Below are positions 12,754 through 21,788 of a stretch of DNA of 64,000 nt, one piece after another. Below the pieces are notes generated by a model. The model was not told the origin of the DNA and ran no database searches. It saw only the letters and a program-made list of their open reading frames with translations. Position numbers and translations under genes: made by a program. Position 1 is the first letter of the stretch. Every line of letters begins with the position of its first letter. The DNA comes from Saccharothrix sp. S26 (GTDB taxonomy: Bacteria > Actinomycetota > Actinomycetes > Mycobacteriales > Pseudonocardiaceae), in contig NZ_JAJUWT010000011.1 in assembly GCF_021390395.1 (NCBI RefSeq), positions 124,001 through 188,000 on the forward strand, given 5' to 3'.

Positions 12754-13941
12754 GTGCGAAGAGTCGTGGTGATCGGTGGCGGGATCGTGGGCCTGGCGAC
12801 CGCGCGGGCGTTGGCCAGGCGCGGTCACGACGTGGTGGTGCTGGAGAAGGAGCCGAGGTGGGCCGCCCACCAGACCGGCCACAACAGCAACGTCGTCCAC
12901 GCGGGCCTGTACTACAAGCCGGGCTCGCTGAAGGCCCGCATGTCCGTCGCGGGCAACGCCTCGATCGTCGCCTACGCCCGTGAGCACGGCGTCCCGGTCG
13001 ACGTGTGCGGCAAGCTCGTGGTCGCCACCTCCCCCGACGAGGTCCCGCGCCTCGACGCGCTGGCCGCCCGTGCCGAGGCCAACGGCGTCCCGGCCCGCCG
13101 CATCGGCGTCGACGAGGCCCGCGAGCACGAGCCGGAGGTGGCCGCCGTGGCCGCGCTCCGCGTCGAGAGCACCGGCGTCATCGACTTCCCGGCCGTCTGC
13201 GCCGCCCTCGTCCGCGAGCTGAACGGCCACGACCTGCGCCTGCACACCCCCGCCCTGGCCATCCGCCGCGCCCTGTCCGGCGGCGGCGTCGAGGTGGCCA
13301 CCACCCGCGGCGTCATCCGCGCGGACGCCCTGGTCAACTGCGCCGGCCTGCACAGCGACCGCGTGGCCCGCCTGGCGGGCATCACCCCGTCCGCCACGAT
13401 CGTCCCGTTCCGCGGCGAGTACTACGAACTGCGCCACGACCGCCGCCACCTGGTCCGCGGCCTCATCTACCCCGTCCCGGACCCGGCGCTGCCGTTCCTG
13501 GGCGTCCACCTGACCCGGATGCTGGACGGCAGCGTCCACGCGGGCCCGAACGCCGTCCTCGCCCTGCGCCGCGAGGGCTACCGCTGGCGCGACATCTCCC
13601 CCACCGACCTCGCCGACGTGGCCCGCTTCCCCGGCACCTGGCACCTGGCCCGCCGCTTCGCCCGCACGGGCGCCGCGGAAGTCCTCCGCTCCCTCTCCCG
13701 CAAGCGCTTCGCCACCAGCCTGTCCCGCCTCGTCCCGGCCATCCGCGAGGACGACCTGGTCCGCGCCCAAGCAGGCGTCCGCGCCCAAGCCATGCTCCCC
13801 GACGGCTCCCTGGTCGACGACTTCCTGATCGACACGGCCCCCCGCCAGGTCCACGTCCTCAACGCCCCCTCCCCCGCCGCCACCTCCGCCCTGGAAATCG
13901 CCGAACACGTAGCCACCAAAACCGAACAAAGCTGGACCTGA
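12754..13941 (+). CDS. lhgO: L-2-hydroxyglutarate oxidase
   Basis: 395 residues of the DAAO-like FAD family. The dinucleotide-binding motif VVIGGGIVGLATARALA is at the N-terminus, followed by the diagnostic HQTGHNSNVVHAGLYYKPGS (LhgO/YgaF signature), NCAGLHSDRVARLAG and, at the C-terminus, NAPSPAATSALEIAEHVA. The enzyme oxidises L-2-hydroxyglutarate, a side product of 2-oxoglutarate reduction, back to 2-oxoglutarate at the membrane. GTG start. The 3' third is especially C-rich in third codon positions compared with neighbours. Confident at family level. Confidence 0.9.
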   Translation: MRRVVVIGGGIVGLATARALARRGHDVVVLEKEPRWAAHQTGHNSNVVHAGLYYKPGSLKARMSVAGNASIVAYAREHGVPVDVCGKLVVATSPDEVPRLDALAARAEANGVPARRIGVDEAREHEPEVAAVAALRVESTGVIDFPAVCAALVRELNGHDLRLHTPALAIRRALSGGGVEVATTRGVIRADALVNCAGLHSDRVARLAGITPSATIVPFRGEYYELRHDRRHLVRGLIYPVPDPALPFLGVHLTRMLDGSVHAGPNAVLALRREGYRWRDISPTDLADVARFPGTWHLARRFARTGAAEVLRSLSRKRFATSLSRLVPAIREDDLVRAQAGVRAQAMLPDGSLVDDFLIDTAPRQVHVLNAPSPAATSALEIAEHVATKTEQSWT

Positions 13942-14314
13942 AACCCACCCCCACTGCCAACCCACCCCCACTGCCACTGGCCCGCTTTTCCCAAAGGAGG
14001 GCTTCGTGTCATCCCGCCGACCTGGCTCCGCCCTACCGCACGTGTCAAGGAGGGCGCGCGTGCAGCTTTGCCCGCGGCTTTCACTAATGGCTCCGCAGTA
14101 GTCGGGGTCATCCTGCTGATCTGCCCGTCCGGCGAGGACGCTTTTCGCTTTTTAGCTTTTGAGGCTTTCACTTCCACCCCAAGCCACTGCTCAAGCCCGA
14201 CCCGATTTGACATGGGGCCCTTACGAGCACTCCAGGCAGGCCAAAGCACCCGAACCCATGTCAAATCGGGCCTCTGCGGTGGGGCTCCGGGTCCGTTGTG
14301 GGTGGTTGGATTGG
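13942..14314. repeat. 373-nt non-coding spacer holding an inverted repeat, probable interspersed element
   Basis: The spacer lies between the lhgO stop and the convergent serS stop. A perfect 16-bp inverted repeat is present: the arm at 14201-14216 begins CCCGATTTGACATGGG and its complement is at 14255-14270, around a 38-nt centre. Upstream, 14140-14166 is unusually T-rich. Short open frames exist on both strands but have no ribosome site or protein-like composition. The organisation resembles a REP/MITE-like intergenic repeat, and I have a recollection of similar sequence in related genomes, which is not verified here. Confidence 0.55.
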
Positions 14315-15568
14315 TTAAGCGATCGGCTTGAGGACGTCGAGGCCGAGGAAGGGGCGCAGGGCTTGCGGGACGACGACCGAACCGTCGGCCTGCTGGTGGT
14401 TCTCGAGGATGGCGACGATCCAGCGGGTGGTTGCCAAGGTGCCGTTGAGGGTGGCCGCGATCTGGGGCTTGCCGTTCTCGTCGCGGTACCGGACGTTCAG
14501 GCGGCGGGCTTGGAAGGTGGTGCAGTTGGAGGTCGAGGTCAGCTCTCGGTAGGCGTTCTGCGTCGGGATCCAGGCTTCGCAGTCGAACTTGCGGGCGGCT
14601 GACGTGCCGAGGTCGCCGGCGGCCGTGTCGATGACCCGGTAGGGGACCTCGATCTTGGCCAGCATCTCCTCTTCCCACGCCAGCAGCTTGGCGTGTTCGG
14701 CCTCGGCGTCCTCCGGCTTGACGTAGGAGAACATCTCGACCTTGTTGAACTGGTGCACGCGGATGATGCCGCGCGTGTCCTTGCCGTACGAGCCGGCCTC
14801 ACGGCGGTAGCACGACGACCAGCCCGCGTACCGCTTCGGCCCGTCCAGGATCTCGTCGGCGTGGTAACCCGCCAGCGGGACTTCCGACGTGCCGACCAGG
14901 TACAGGTCGTCGGCCTCCAGCCGGTAGACCTCGCCGGCGTGCGCACCGAGGAACCCGGTGCCGGCCATGATCTCGGGGCGCACCAGGGTCGGCGTGATCA
15001 TGAGCTTGAACCCGGCGGCGGTGGCCTGGGCGACGGCCATGTTCAGCAGCGCCAGCTCGAGCTGCGCGCCCACGCCGGTGAGGAAGTAGAAGCGCGAGCC
15101 GGACACCTTCGCGCCGCGTTCCATGTCGATCGCGCCGAGCCGCAGGCCCAGGTCGAGGTGGTCGACCGGCTCGAAGTCGAACTCGGGCTTCTCACCGACG
15201 TGCTTGAGCACGACGTAGTCGTCCTCACCGCCCTCGGGCGCGTCGGGGTGCACGAGGTTCGGCACGGCGCGGTGCAGTTCGGCCAGCTCGGCCTCGGCGG
15301 CGGACTGCTCGGCCTCGGCGGCCTTGACCTCGGCGGCCAGCTCCTTGCCCTTGGCCAGCAGCGCGTCGCGCTCCTCGCCCTTGGCGCGGCCGACCTGCTT
15401 GCCGAACGTCTTCTGCTCGCCGCGCAGCGCGTCGGCGCGGGCGATGGCGGCCCGGCGGCGCTCGTCGGCGGACAGCAGCGCGTCGACCACGGTCTCGTCC
15501 TCGCCACGCGCGCGTTGCGACGCGCGGACGGCTTCCGGGTTCTCGCGCAGTGCCTTGAGGTCAATCAC
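14315..15568 (-). CDS. serS: Seryl-tRNA synthetase
   Basis: 417 residues. The N-terminal antiparallel coiled coil spans about 30-105, with [20 protein letters not shown]. The class II catalytic core contains [15 protein letters not shown], motif 2 in [18 protein letters not shown], then [10 protein letters not shown], and motif 3 in [16 protein letters not shown]. It charges tRNA-Ser (and tRNA-Sec) with serine in the cytoplasm. The ATG start gives the standard [12 protein letters not shown] opening. It is monocistronic here, with the repeat spacer downstream and the DUF6891 gene divergent upstream. Essential housekeeping gene; no anomaly seen. Confidence 0.97.
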   Translation of the reverse strand: MIDLKALRENPEAVRASQRARGEDETVVDALLSADERRRAAIARADALRGEQKTFGKQVGRAKGEERDALLAKGKELAAEVKAAEAEQSAAEAELAELHRAVPNLVHPDAPEGGEDDYVVLKHVGEKPEFDFEPVDHLDLGLRLGAIDMERGAKVSGSRFYFLTGVGAQLELALLNMAVAQATAAGFKLMITPTLVRPEIMAGTGFLGAHAGEVYRLEADDLYLVGTSEVPLAGYHADEILDGPKRYAGWSSCYRREAGSYGKDTRGIIRVHQFNKVEMFSYVKPEDAEAEHAKLLAWEEEMLAKIEVPYRVIDTAAGDLGTSAARKFDCEAWIPTQNAYRELTSTSNCTTFQARRLNVRYRDENGKPQIAATLNGTLATTRWIVAILENHQQADGSVVVPQALRPFLGLDVLKPIA

Positions 15569-15650
15569 ACAGGGAAGGGTAGTACCCGCCGCGAACCGGT
15601 TTGCACGACGTCGAGCCGGAGGTGTCGGACCCCTGGGGCAGGATGCGCCC

Positions 15651-16238
15651 GTGGTTGAACGAGCAGACGACGTGACCGACCTCCCCGCCGACGTGGTGGC
15701 GGAGGTCGAGGAGTACGCGCGCAGCGTGGTGCACGCGGGGTTCAGCGGGGTGGAGGACGCGGTCGAGCGGGTGGTTGATCACTTCGCCGACGAGGAGCGC
15801 CCGGTCACGGAGGCGGTCGCGCGGGTGGTGGTGGGGCGGGTGTGGCGGGAGCGTGCCGCCGAGCAGGACGGGTGGCCGGAGCGCACGGACGTCGACCGGC
15901 TCTTCGCCGCCTTCCACGCGCTCGACCGGGGTGGGATCACGGCTCGGGCCGACTTCACGTGCTGCCAGACGTGCGGGCACGCGGAGATCGGTGACGAAGC
16001 GCGCGAGGGGGCACGCGGGTACGTGTTCTTCCACCAGCAGGACACCGAGCGGGCCGTGGTCGACGGGCAGGTGTGGCTCGCGTACGGCTCCTTCGGTGAG
16101 GCGGCCGACGAGGCCGTGGGGCGCGAGGTGGTCGCGGCGCTGAGCGCGGGCGGGTTGCCGGTCGAGTGGAACGGCTCGGCGAGCACCCGGATCAAGGTCG
16201 GGCCGATCGCCTGGCAGAAGCGGCTGCCGGTGGGCTGA
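15651..16238 (+). CDS. DUF6891 family protein
   Basis: 195 residues from GTG 15651; the frame is open further upstream, but this is the natural start, with a CAGGAT -10-like hexamer 5 nt before it suggesting a leaderless transcript. Conserved-looking segments are [16 protein letters not shown], with a Cys-Cys-x2-Cys-x2-His cluster, and [14 protein letters not shown], followed by LAYGSFGE. These fit DUF6891, whose function is unknown. The Cys/His cluster could bind a metal. It is an acidic, soluble protein without membrane segments, divergent from serS and followed by a clear terminator. Confidence 0.75.
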   Translation: MVERADDVTDLPADVVAEVEEYARSVVHAGFSGVEDAVERVVDHFADEERPVTEAVARVVVGRVWRERAAEQDGWPERTDVDRLFAAFHALDRGGITARADFTCCQTCGHAEIGDEAREGARGYVFFHQQDTERAVVDGQVWLAYGSFGEAADEAVGREVVAALSAGGLPVEWNGSASTRIKVGPIAWQKRLPVG

Positions 16239-16262
16239 CCGGCGGCCGCCCTCGAACAGCGC

Positions 16263-16299
16263 GGAGGGGGCGGGCCCGACCGGCGGGCACGCCCCCTCC
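16263..16299. terminator. Bidirectional terminator
   Basis: GGAGGGGGCG (16263-16272) pairs perfectly with CGCCCCCTCC (16290-16299). It lies between the DUF6891 stop and the convergent DUF350 stop. Confidence 0.75.
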
Positions 16300-16316
16300 A
16301 CCGCACTCCGAGGGAG

Positions 16317-16769
16317 CTACGAGATCGCGACGGCGACCACGAGGCCGAGCGCGACGTGCGCCGACGCCACCACGACGCTGGCCGGCGCGAAGCGGTCGGA
16401 CTCGATCAGCGAGCCGATGTCGAGCCTGGTCACCCACTCCAGCAGCCGGACCGCGAGCACCTGCACGACGATGCCGACGAAGCCGAAGATCAGCGCCGAC
16501 AGCAGGCCCTCGGCCAGCTTGCCCGCCGAGCTGTAGATCGCCACGACCACGATCAGCGCCATGCTCACCAGGCCCGCCGAGGTGACGATGACGGCGTTCG
16601 GGGCGCCGCCGCGGACCAGCGCGCTCAGCTTGCCCGGCGTGGTCCAGTCGATGGCGTAGAAGCCGACGACCATCAGGATCAGACCGACGATCGCGTACAG
16701 CGCGATCGCACCGACGCCGGTGCCGATGGCGGACCCGAAGCCGGGGTCCAACGCGAGTGGGGGAATCAC
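16317..16769 (-). CDS. DUF350 membrane protein
   Basis: 150 residues from GTG 16769, which follows GGAGGG at good spacing. Four hydrophobic segments (GAIALYAIVGLILMVVGFYAI, VTSAGLVSMALIVVVAIY, GLLSALIFGFVGIVVQVLAV and the C-terminal VVVASAHVALGLVVAVAIS) match the DUF350 layout of two duplicated helix pairs. DUF350 genes are often next to glutathionylspermidine-synthase-like genes, as here (91 nt downstream of one). Inner-membrane protein of unknown function. Confidence 0.85.
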   Translation of the reverse strand: MIPPLALDPGFGSAIGTGVGAIALYAIVGLILMVVGFYAIDWTTPGKLSALVRGGAPNAVIVTSAGLVSMALIVVVAIYSSAGKLAEGLLSALIFGFVGIVVQVLAVRLLEWVTRLDIGSLIESDRFAPASVVVASAHVALGLVVAVAIS

Positions 16770-16860
16770 AGACCCTCCATGGTGTGCAGGTTGATCGGTT
16801 GTGCCGCCGGTGAAGGAGCCGGTGACGTGTTCGGTGCGCCGGTGGGGAGTGGCGAAGGGC

Positions 16861-18024
16861 TCATTCGACGATCCTGTGCGGCACGAAGGCCGCACCGTCG
16901 TCGGTGACCAGGCCGACCGTCTCCCGGATGCCGAGACCCGCCGAGGCGTCGCCGACGACCCACGCGCCGAGCGCCGGCCGGTAGCCGTCGAACTCGGGCA
17001 GCGGGTCGAACAGCTGGTAGACGAACCCCTCCTTGCCGTAGACCCCGCCGGTCTGGGTCTCGTAGCCGGGGGCGACGATCTGGATGTTCTGCCCCTCCCG
17101 GCCCAGCCGCGGCTTGCGCACGTACTCGGTGAGCAGGCCGGGGTCGTCCAGGAACGCGGGCAGCAGGTTCGGGTGGCCGGGGTACATCTCCCACAGCACG
17201 GCCAGCAGCGCCTTGTTGGACAGCAGCATCTTCCACAGCGGCTCGACCCACAGGGTGCCGGGCAGGCTCTCCACCGCGTAGCGGCCGAACTGCTCGTCGA
17301 CCACCCACTCCCACGGGTAGAGCTTCACGACCGTGCCCATCGGGGCGTCCTCGAGGTCGACGAACCGCCGCAGCAGCGAGTCCCAGCCGATCTCCTCGAT
17401 CGCCAGGCCGACGGTGTCCATGCCCGCCTCGGCCGCGGTCTCCTGCAGGTAGGCCACGGTGACGTGGTCCTCACCGGAGGGGTCCGCGCCCGACCACGTG
17501 AAGTGCAGCTCGTTGGACGGCAGCCGGCCGCCGATCTCGGCCCAGCGCTCGACCAGCTTCTCGTGGATGGAGTTCCACTGGTCGTCTTCGGGGAAGACGT
17601 CGGTCTTCCAGTTCCACTGGACGACCGACGCCTCCAGCAGGGACGTGGGCGTGTCGGCGTTGTACTCGAGCAGCTTGGCCGGGCCGCGGCCGTCGTAGCG
17701 CAGGTCGAACCGCCCGTAGACGTGCGGGTCGCGGCGCTTCCACGACTCGGCGATCGCGGGCCACAGCCACTCGTTGATGCCGAAGTCCCGGTAGCGCTCG
17801 GTGAGCACCACGTTGTCGACGGCCTCCAGGCACATGTTGTGCAGCAGCTCGACGTCGGCTTCGAGCGACAGCACGTCGCTCATGTCGAACACGTAGTGCG
17901 CCGACTCGTCCCAGTACGGGCGCGGGCTGCCGTCCGCGGCCCTGGCCGGCGCGCCGAACACCAGTCCCTGCTCGGACACGGTGCGCTGCCAGTCGGGCCG
18001 GGGCGTGGAGGTCTCGCGACGCAC
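16861..18024 (-). CDS. Glutathionylspermidine synthase-like (YgiC-type) ATP-grasp protein
   Basis: 387 residues of the GSP_synth preATP-grasp family: RFDLRYDGRGPAKLLEYNADTPTSLLEASVVQW is the family signature region (residues about 105-140), with YVRKPRLGREGQN (the phosphate-binding lysine/arginine segment) near 315 and YGKEGFVYQLFDPLP after it. The fold catalyses ATP-dependent amide ligation; the true substrate of YgiC-type members is unknown, and spermidine conjugation should not be assumed. The GTG start abuts the stop of the upstream gene (TGAGTG), so the pair is translationally coupled. Confidence 0.85.
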   Translation of the reverse strand: MRRETSTPRPDWQRTVSEQGLVFGAPARAADGSPRPYWDESAHYVFDMSDVLSLEADVELLHNMCLEAVDNVVLTERYRDFGINEWLWPAIAESWKRRDPHVYGRFDLRYDGRGPAKLLEYNADTPTSLLEASVVQWNWKTDVFPEDDQWNSIHEKLVERWAEIGGRLPSNELHFTWSGADPSGEDHVTVAYLQETAAEAGMDTVGLAIEEIGWDSLLRRFVDLEDAPMGTVVKLYPWEWVVDEQFGRYAVESLPGTLWVEPLWKMLLSNKALLAVLWEMYPGHPNLLPAFLDDPGLLTEYVRKPRLGREGQNIQIVAPGYETQTGGVYGKEGFVYQLFDPLPEFDGYRPALGAWVVGDASAGLGIRETVGLVTDDGAAFVPHRIVE

Positions 18025-18711
18025 TCAGCTGCCCCCGCTCTTGCTGCCGCCGGACACGCCGAACCCGCCGCGCTGCACGACCGTGCCCGACTTGGTGCTG
18101 ATGTTCGCACCCTTGGGCATGGTGTAGGTGCCGCCGCTGATCTTCTGGCCGACCGGGGTGCTCGGCGCGCCGTAGTTGTAGCGGTAGGAGCTGCCGCCGA
18201 TGTAGATGAACCCACCGCTGACGTACCCGCCGTGCGTGCGGGCGTAGCTCTCGTCGCAGTACTGGTCCTCGACCACCACGTCGTCCTTGACGCACTGGGC
18301 GACCACGTCGTCGGGGCTGGACGCGGCGTACCAGATGGCGACCACGCCGGCCACGCCGACGGCCACGCCACCGCCGATGAGCAGCCGTTTGCGCAGCTTC
18401 TTGCGCCGCGCCTCCTCGGCCTCGACGGCGAGCTGCTGCTCGCGCTGCTGCTCGATCGCCGCGGCACGGGCCCGCTGCTCGGCCAGCGTCGGCGGCCGGG
18501 GCTTGGTCTGGCCAGGCTCCTGCTGCCGGATCTGGCCGCGCCCACCGCGGGGCGGGCCGTCCGACGGGCCCCGGGCGTCCGGGGGCGTCGGCGGCACGTA
18601 CGGCGGCGGCGTGGCGCCACCGCCCCGCGGGCCGGGCGCACCCGGTCCGCTCGGTCCGCCCGGCCCACCCTGACCGGGCGCCGCGTTACCGGTGTTGTCG
18701 TTCTCAGTCAT
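18025..18711 (-). CDS. Membrane-anchored protein with YgiB-like C-terminal domain
   Basis: 228 residues: a Gly/Pro-rich disordered N-terminus (1-60), a Gln/Glu/Arg-rich helix (about 60-95), one membrane helix (RLLIGGGVAVGVAGVVAIW) and an exported domain with two cysteines (VAQCVKDD, DQYCDESYA) and a Gly/Tyr-rich stretch. Position directly before a YgiC-like gene, plus the short Cys-containing exported domain, recalls YgiB (DUF1190), the E. coli partner of YgiC; the sequence match is weak. The C-terminus ends in a Gly/Ser tail. Function unknown. It begins the three-gene operon that continues to DUF350. Confidence 0.6.
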   Translation of the reverse strand: MTENDNTGNAAPGQGGPGGPSGPGAPGPRGGGATPPPYVPPTPPDARGPSDGPPRGGRGQIRQQEPGQTKPRPPTLAEQRARAAAIEQQREQQLAVEAEEARRKKLRKRLLIGGGVAVGVAGVVAIWYAASSPDDVVAQCVKDDVVVEDQYCDESYARTHGGYVSGGFIYIGGSSYRYNYGAPSTPVGQKISGGTYTMPKGANISTKSGTVVQRGGFGVSGGSKSGGS

Positions 18712-18831
18712 CAGCCACTCCCGGCGGGGACGCTACAGAGATCGGCCGCCGAATGGGTGACGAGTGTCCCAAAAGCAACACTCTCCACCCGCCCGAACGG
18801 TTCCTCGGCCTACACAGGCATCATGGAGTAG

Positions 18832-19902
18832 ATGTCCGCGACCTTGCGCTGGTTTCGTCGGGGTGACCACTTGGTCCTGCTCGGCGCGTTCGCCGGCGCG
18901 CTCGTCCTGCTGGCCCTGAGCACGCTCACCGGCTGGCCGGTGGGCGCGGGCGGTGCCGGCAGCACGCCCTCGACCACGGTGAACCCCGTCATGGCAGCTC
19001 AGGCGGGTGACTGCCTGAACTGGACCAAGAAGGACCTCTCCGACGTGGAGAAGGTCGACTGCGCCGCGCAGCACCTGTTCGAGGTGACCGGTGTGGCGGA
19101 CATCTCCGCTGCTCATGGCCCCGGTGCCCCGTTCCCCGACGACGCCGCGTGGCAGCAGATCAGCCAGGAGCGGTGCGCGACGATGTCGCTGGACTACCTG
19201 GGCGGCAAGTTCGACCCGTTCGGCAAGTACACGGTCGGCCCGCTCAACCCGGGCGAGCGGCTGTGGGCGGACGGCCAGCGGACGTTGCGCTGCGGGCTGC
19301 AGGTGGCCGGTCCGGCGGGCGGCCTGCTGCCGGCCTACGGCTCGGCCCGCACCCAGGACCAGTCCGACGTCTACGACCCGGGCGTGTGCCTCGGCATCAC
19401 CGGGACCGGCTCCGTGGGCGACCCGGTGGAGTGCGCGAAGCCGCACACGTTCGAGATGACCGGCGTGGTGGCGATGCCGCCCGGCGAGTACCCGTCGCCC
19501 GAGCAGCAGGACCAGCTCCTGGCGGGCGAGTGCACCCGGATCACCGCCGAGTACAGCGGCGGCGCGGACCTCAAGGCCCGCGGTCTGATCGTCGCCTGGG
19601 ACACCAGGGCCCCGGAGAGCTGGGCCGCCGGTTCCCGGCTGGTGAACTGCAAGGTCGGGGCGCAGCCGGTGAACAACGTCCTGGCGCCGTGGGAGGGCAG
19701 CGTGCGCAACCCGAACGCGCCGCCGCTGACCACGTCCAACCCGCCGCAGACGACCGCCGTGCAGCAGGAGGAGGCGACCGGCGCGCCGCTGCACTCCCAG
19801 TCGAACTCCAGCTCCGCCGCGCCGCCCTCGTCGTCGGACGCCAAACCGCCGAAGTCGGACGAGACGACGACGACCACCACGACGACGACCACGACGAGGT
19901 GA
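18832..19902 (+). CDS. Septum formation family membrane-anchored protein
   Basis: 356 residues with one N-terminal membrane helix (about 13-32, VLLGAFAGALVLLALSTLTG). An exported duplicated domain follows, of which each half has a Cys pair: AGDCLNWTKKDLSDVEKVDCAAQHLFEVTG, then CLGITGTGSVGDPVECAKPHTFEMTGVV. This is the Septum_form (PF13845-like) pattern. A C-terminal tail of Thr/Ser/Pro ends in a run of about eleven Thr residues, probably surface-spacing or glycosylated. The orthologous M. tuberculosis gene lies beside serS and the zincin gene, as here. ATG 18832; the zincin gene starts 4 nt after its stop. Confidence 0.8.
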   Translation: MSATLRWFRRGDHLVLLGAFAGALVLLALSTLTGWPVGAGGAGSTPSTTVNPVMAAQAGDCLNWTKKDLSDVEKVDCAAQHLFEVTGVADISAAHGPGAPFPDDAAWQQISQERCATMSLDYLGGKFDPFGKYTVGPLNPGERLWADGQRTLRCGLQVAGPAGGLLPAYGSARTQDQSDVYDPGVCLGITGTGSVGDPVECAKPHTFEMTGVVAMPPGEYPSPEQQDQLLAGECTRITAEYSGGADLKARGLIVAWDTRAPESWAAGSRLVNCKVGAQPVNNVLAPWEGSVRNPNAPPLTTSNPPQTTAVQQEEATGAPLHSQSNSSSAAPPSSSDAKPPKSDETTTTTTTTTTTR

Positions 19903-19906
19903 CGCC

Positions 19907-20257
19907 ATGCCGGTGGAGATGACCCGTCAGCGGTTCGAGGAGCTGGTCGCCGAGGCGCTCGACCTCATCCCACCGGAGTTCGCGGCGGCGATGAACAACG
20001 TCGTCGTGCTGGTCGAGGACCGCAACGCCGAGGTGCCGAGCCTGCTCGGCCTCTACCACGGCATCGCGCTGACCAGCCGGACCACGGACTACGGCGGTGT
20101 GCTGCCCGACCGGATCTCGATCTACCGCGAGGCGATCCTCGACATCTGCCGCACCGAGGACGACGTGGTGGAGGAGGTGGTCGTGACCGTGGTGCACGAG
20201 ATCGCGCACCACTTCGGCATCGACGACGCCAAGCTGCACGAGCTGGGCTGGGGCTGA
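19907..20257 (+). CDS. Small zincin-like metallopeptidase (DUF1025)
   Basis: 116 residues; the C-terminal VVTVVHEIAHHFGIDDAKLHELG contains HEIAH (HExxH) plus the downstream acidic/His residues of the minimal zincin fold. Early part: MTRQRFEELVAEALDLIPPEF and MNNVVVLVED. Family members are single-domain soluble proteins of unknown substrate, and the M. tuberculosis counterpart is also next to the septum-formation gene. GAGGTGA precedes the ATG. It is convergent with the histidine phosphatase, with only 16 nt between stops. Confidence 0.85.
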   Translation: MPVEMTRQRFEELVAEALDLIPPEFAAAMNNVVVLVEDRNAEVPSLLGLYHGIALTSRTTDYGGVLPDRISIYREAILDICRTEDDVVEEVVVTVVHEIAHHFGIDDAKLHELGWG

Positions 20258-20273
20258 CCCCGCGGAGGGGTGC

Positions 20274-20885
20274 TCAGCCGTCGACCACGTCCACGCCGGT
20301 CCACGACGTGCAGCGCCACCCGCTCCCGTCCCGCTCCAGCACGACGCGGCCGGTGTTGGGCAGCAGGCCCGTCTCGGCCAGCGCCGGGCTGACGTCGCGG
20401 GCCAGCGCGAGCGCGCCCATGCGCAGCGACGCGCCGTGGCTGACCAGCACCACCGTGCCCTCGGCGTGCTTGGCGGCGATCTTGTCGACCGCGGCCAGGT
20501 AGCGGTCGAGCACCTGGCGGCCGCTCTCGCCGCCGGGCAGCGGCACGTCGAGGTCGCCCTCCGCCCACCGCTTGACCGTGGCGATGAAGATCTCGAACGC
20601 CTCGCGGTCGTGCCGCCCTTCGAGGTCGCCGCAGAAGATCTCCTGCACGCCGTCGACGACTTCGACCTCCAGGCCGTGCGCCGCCGCCACGGGCGCCGCC
20701 GTCTGCTGAGCGCGCACCGCCGTGCTGGCGTAGACGGCCACCACGGGCTCGTCGGCCAGTTGCCCGGCCAGCGCGGCGGCCTGCGCCACGCCCGCGTCGG
20801 TCAGCGGCGGACCGGGTGGCAGCGAGTCCAGCGCCATCTTCACGTTCGACGCCGTCTCGCCGTGTCTGACCAGGATCAACCTCAC
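20274..20885 (-). CDS. Histidine phosphatase family protein (phosphoglycerate mutase-like)
   Basis: 203 residues beginning RLILVRHGETASN, the catalytic RHG motif in its usual place right after the start. Supporting features are LTDAGVAQAAALAGQL, VYASTAVRAQQTAAPVA and VLVSHGASLRMGA, the second catalytic His. GTG 20885 overlaps the pheA stop by four bases (GTGA), so it is preferred over starts further upstream. It belongs to the acid phosphatase/mutase superfamily; substrates range from sugar phosphates to nucleotides. Adjacent to pheA, as in mycobacteria. Confidence 0.85.
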   Translation of the reverse strand: MRLILVRHGETASNVKMALDSLPPGPPLTDAGVAQAAALAGQLADEPVVAVYASTAVRAQQTAAPVAAAHGLEVEVVDGVQEIFCGDLEGRHDREAFEIFIATVKRWAEGDLDVPLPGGESGRQVLDRYLAAVDKIAAKHAEGTVVLVSHGASLRMGALALARDVSPALAETGLLPNTGRVVLERDGSGWRCTSWTGVDVVDG

Positions 20886-21775
20886 GCGCCGTGCCCCCTC
20901 CGGACCGTTTCGACCCACTCGGCCGCCGCCACGAACTCCTCGTTGCCCGCGACCGCACCGCCCGGCTCGGCCTTCGGGTACGAGCCGAGGAACCGGGTCT
21001 GCGGGCAGTGCCGGTGCAGCGCGGCCAGCGCGTCACCCACCCTGGGCTCGGCCACGTGGCCGTCCAGGTCGATGTAGAACCGGTACTCGCCGAGCCTGCC
21101 CTTGGTGGGCCGCGACTCGATGCGGGTCAGGTTGATGCCGCGCAGCGCGAGCTCGGTCAGCAGCTCCGACAGCGCGCCGATCCGGTCGGCCGCCGTGCAG
21201 ACCACGGACGTGCGGTCGTGGCCGGTCGGCTCGGGCAGCTCGCCGGGCGGGCGCACCAGCAGGAACCGGGTCTTGGCGTCGCGGACGTCGGCCACGTCGG
21301 TGGCCAGCACCTCCAGCGGGTAGTGCCGCACGGCCACCGGCGCGCTCACCGCCGCGTCGAACTCGCCGTTGAGCACGGCGCGCGCCGCGGCGGCGGTGGA
21401 GGTCGTGGCGACCACGTCCGCCGCCGGCAGGTGCTCGGCGAGCCAGTGCCGCACCTGGGCCAGCGCGTGGGGGTGGCTGGCGACCGTGCGCACGGGTCCG
21501 CCACCGGGCCGCACGAGCACGCTGAACCGCACCGGCAGCACCGCCTCGGCGACCGCGACCAGCGGCTCCCCCTCGGTCAGCGCGTCCATCGTCGCGGGCA
21601 CCGCACCCTCGACGGAGTTCTCCACCGGCACGCACGCCGACTGCGTTTCCCCCCGCCGGGTGGCGGCGAGCGCGGCGGGCACCGTGTCGAACGGGACCAG
21701 CTCCTGCTGCGGAGAGGCGAAGCCGCGTGCGGCCTGCTCGGTGAACGTTCCCTGCGGTCCGAAATAGGCGAGCAC
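20882..21775 (-). CDS. pheA: Prephenate dehydratase
   Basis: 297 residues: LAYFGPQGTFTEQAAR at the N-terminus, CVPVENSVEGAVPATMDAL, the catalytic-loop region DAKTRFLLV, then a C-terminal ACT domain with RIGALSELLTELALRGINLTRIESRP, the allosteric phenylalanine-binding GALS and ESRP motifs. It converts prephenate to phenylpyruvate in phenylalanine synthesis and is likely inhibited by Phe. GTG 21775 is chosen because TATCGT (21788-21783) lies 7 nt before it, suggesting a leaderless transcript, and the family starts with AYFGP. Monofunctional type without chorismate mutase. Confidence 0.95.
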   Translation of the reverse strand: MLAYFGPQGTFTEQAARGFASPQQELVPFDTVPAALAATRRGETQSACVPVENSVEGAVPATMDALTEGEPLVAVAEAVLPVRFSVLVRPGGGPVRTVASHPHALAQVRHWLAEHLPAADVVATTSTAAAARAVLNGEFDAAVSAPVAVRHYPLEVLATDVADVRDAKTRFLLVRPPGELPEPTGHDRTSVVCTAADRIGALSELLTELALRGINLTRIESRPTKGRLGEYRFYIDLDGHVAEPRVGDALAALHRHCPQTRFLGSYPKAEPGGAVAGNEEFVAAAEWVETVRRGHGA

Positions 21776-21782
21776 GGCCGCA

Positions 21783-21788
21783 ACGATA
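21783..21788 (-). promoter_or_regulatory. -10 element of leaderless pheA transcript
   Basis: TATCGT on the minus strand, 7 nt before the GTG start of pheA, with no ribosome site between. Confidence 0.45.

Noticed and set aside
14068-14331. Open frame of 87 codons in the repeat spacer
   Set aside because: No ribosome site, crosses the inverted repeat and runs into serS antisense; better explained as non-coding repeat.
16861-18024. Assignment as a true glutathionylspermidine synthase
   Set aside because: Only the ligase half is present (no amidase domain) and the substrates are not expected in this lineage; kept as YgiC-like.
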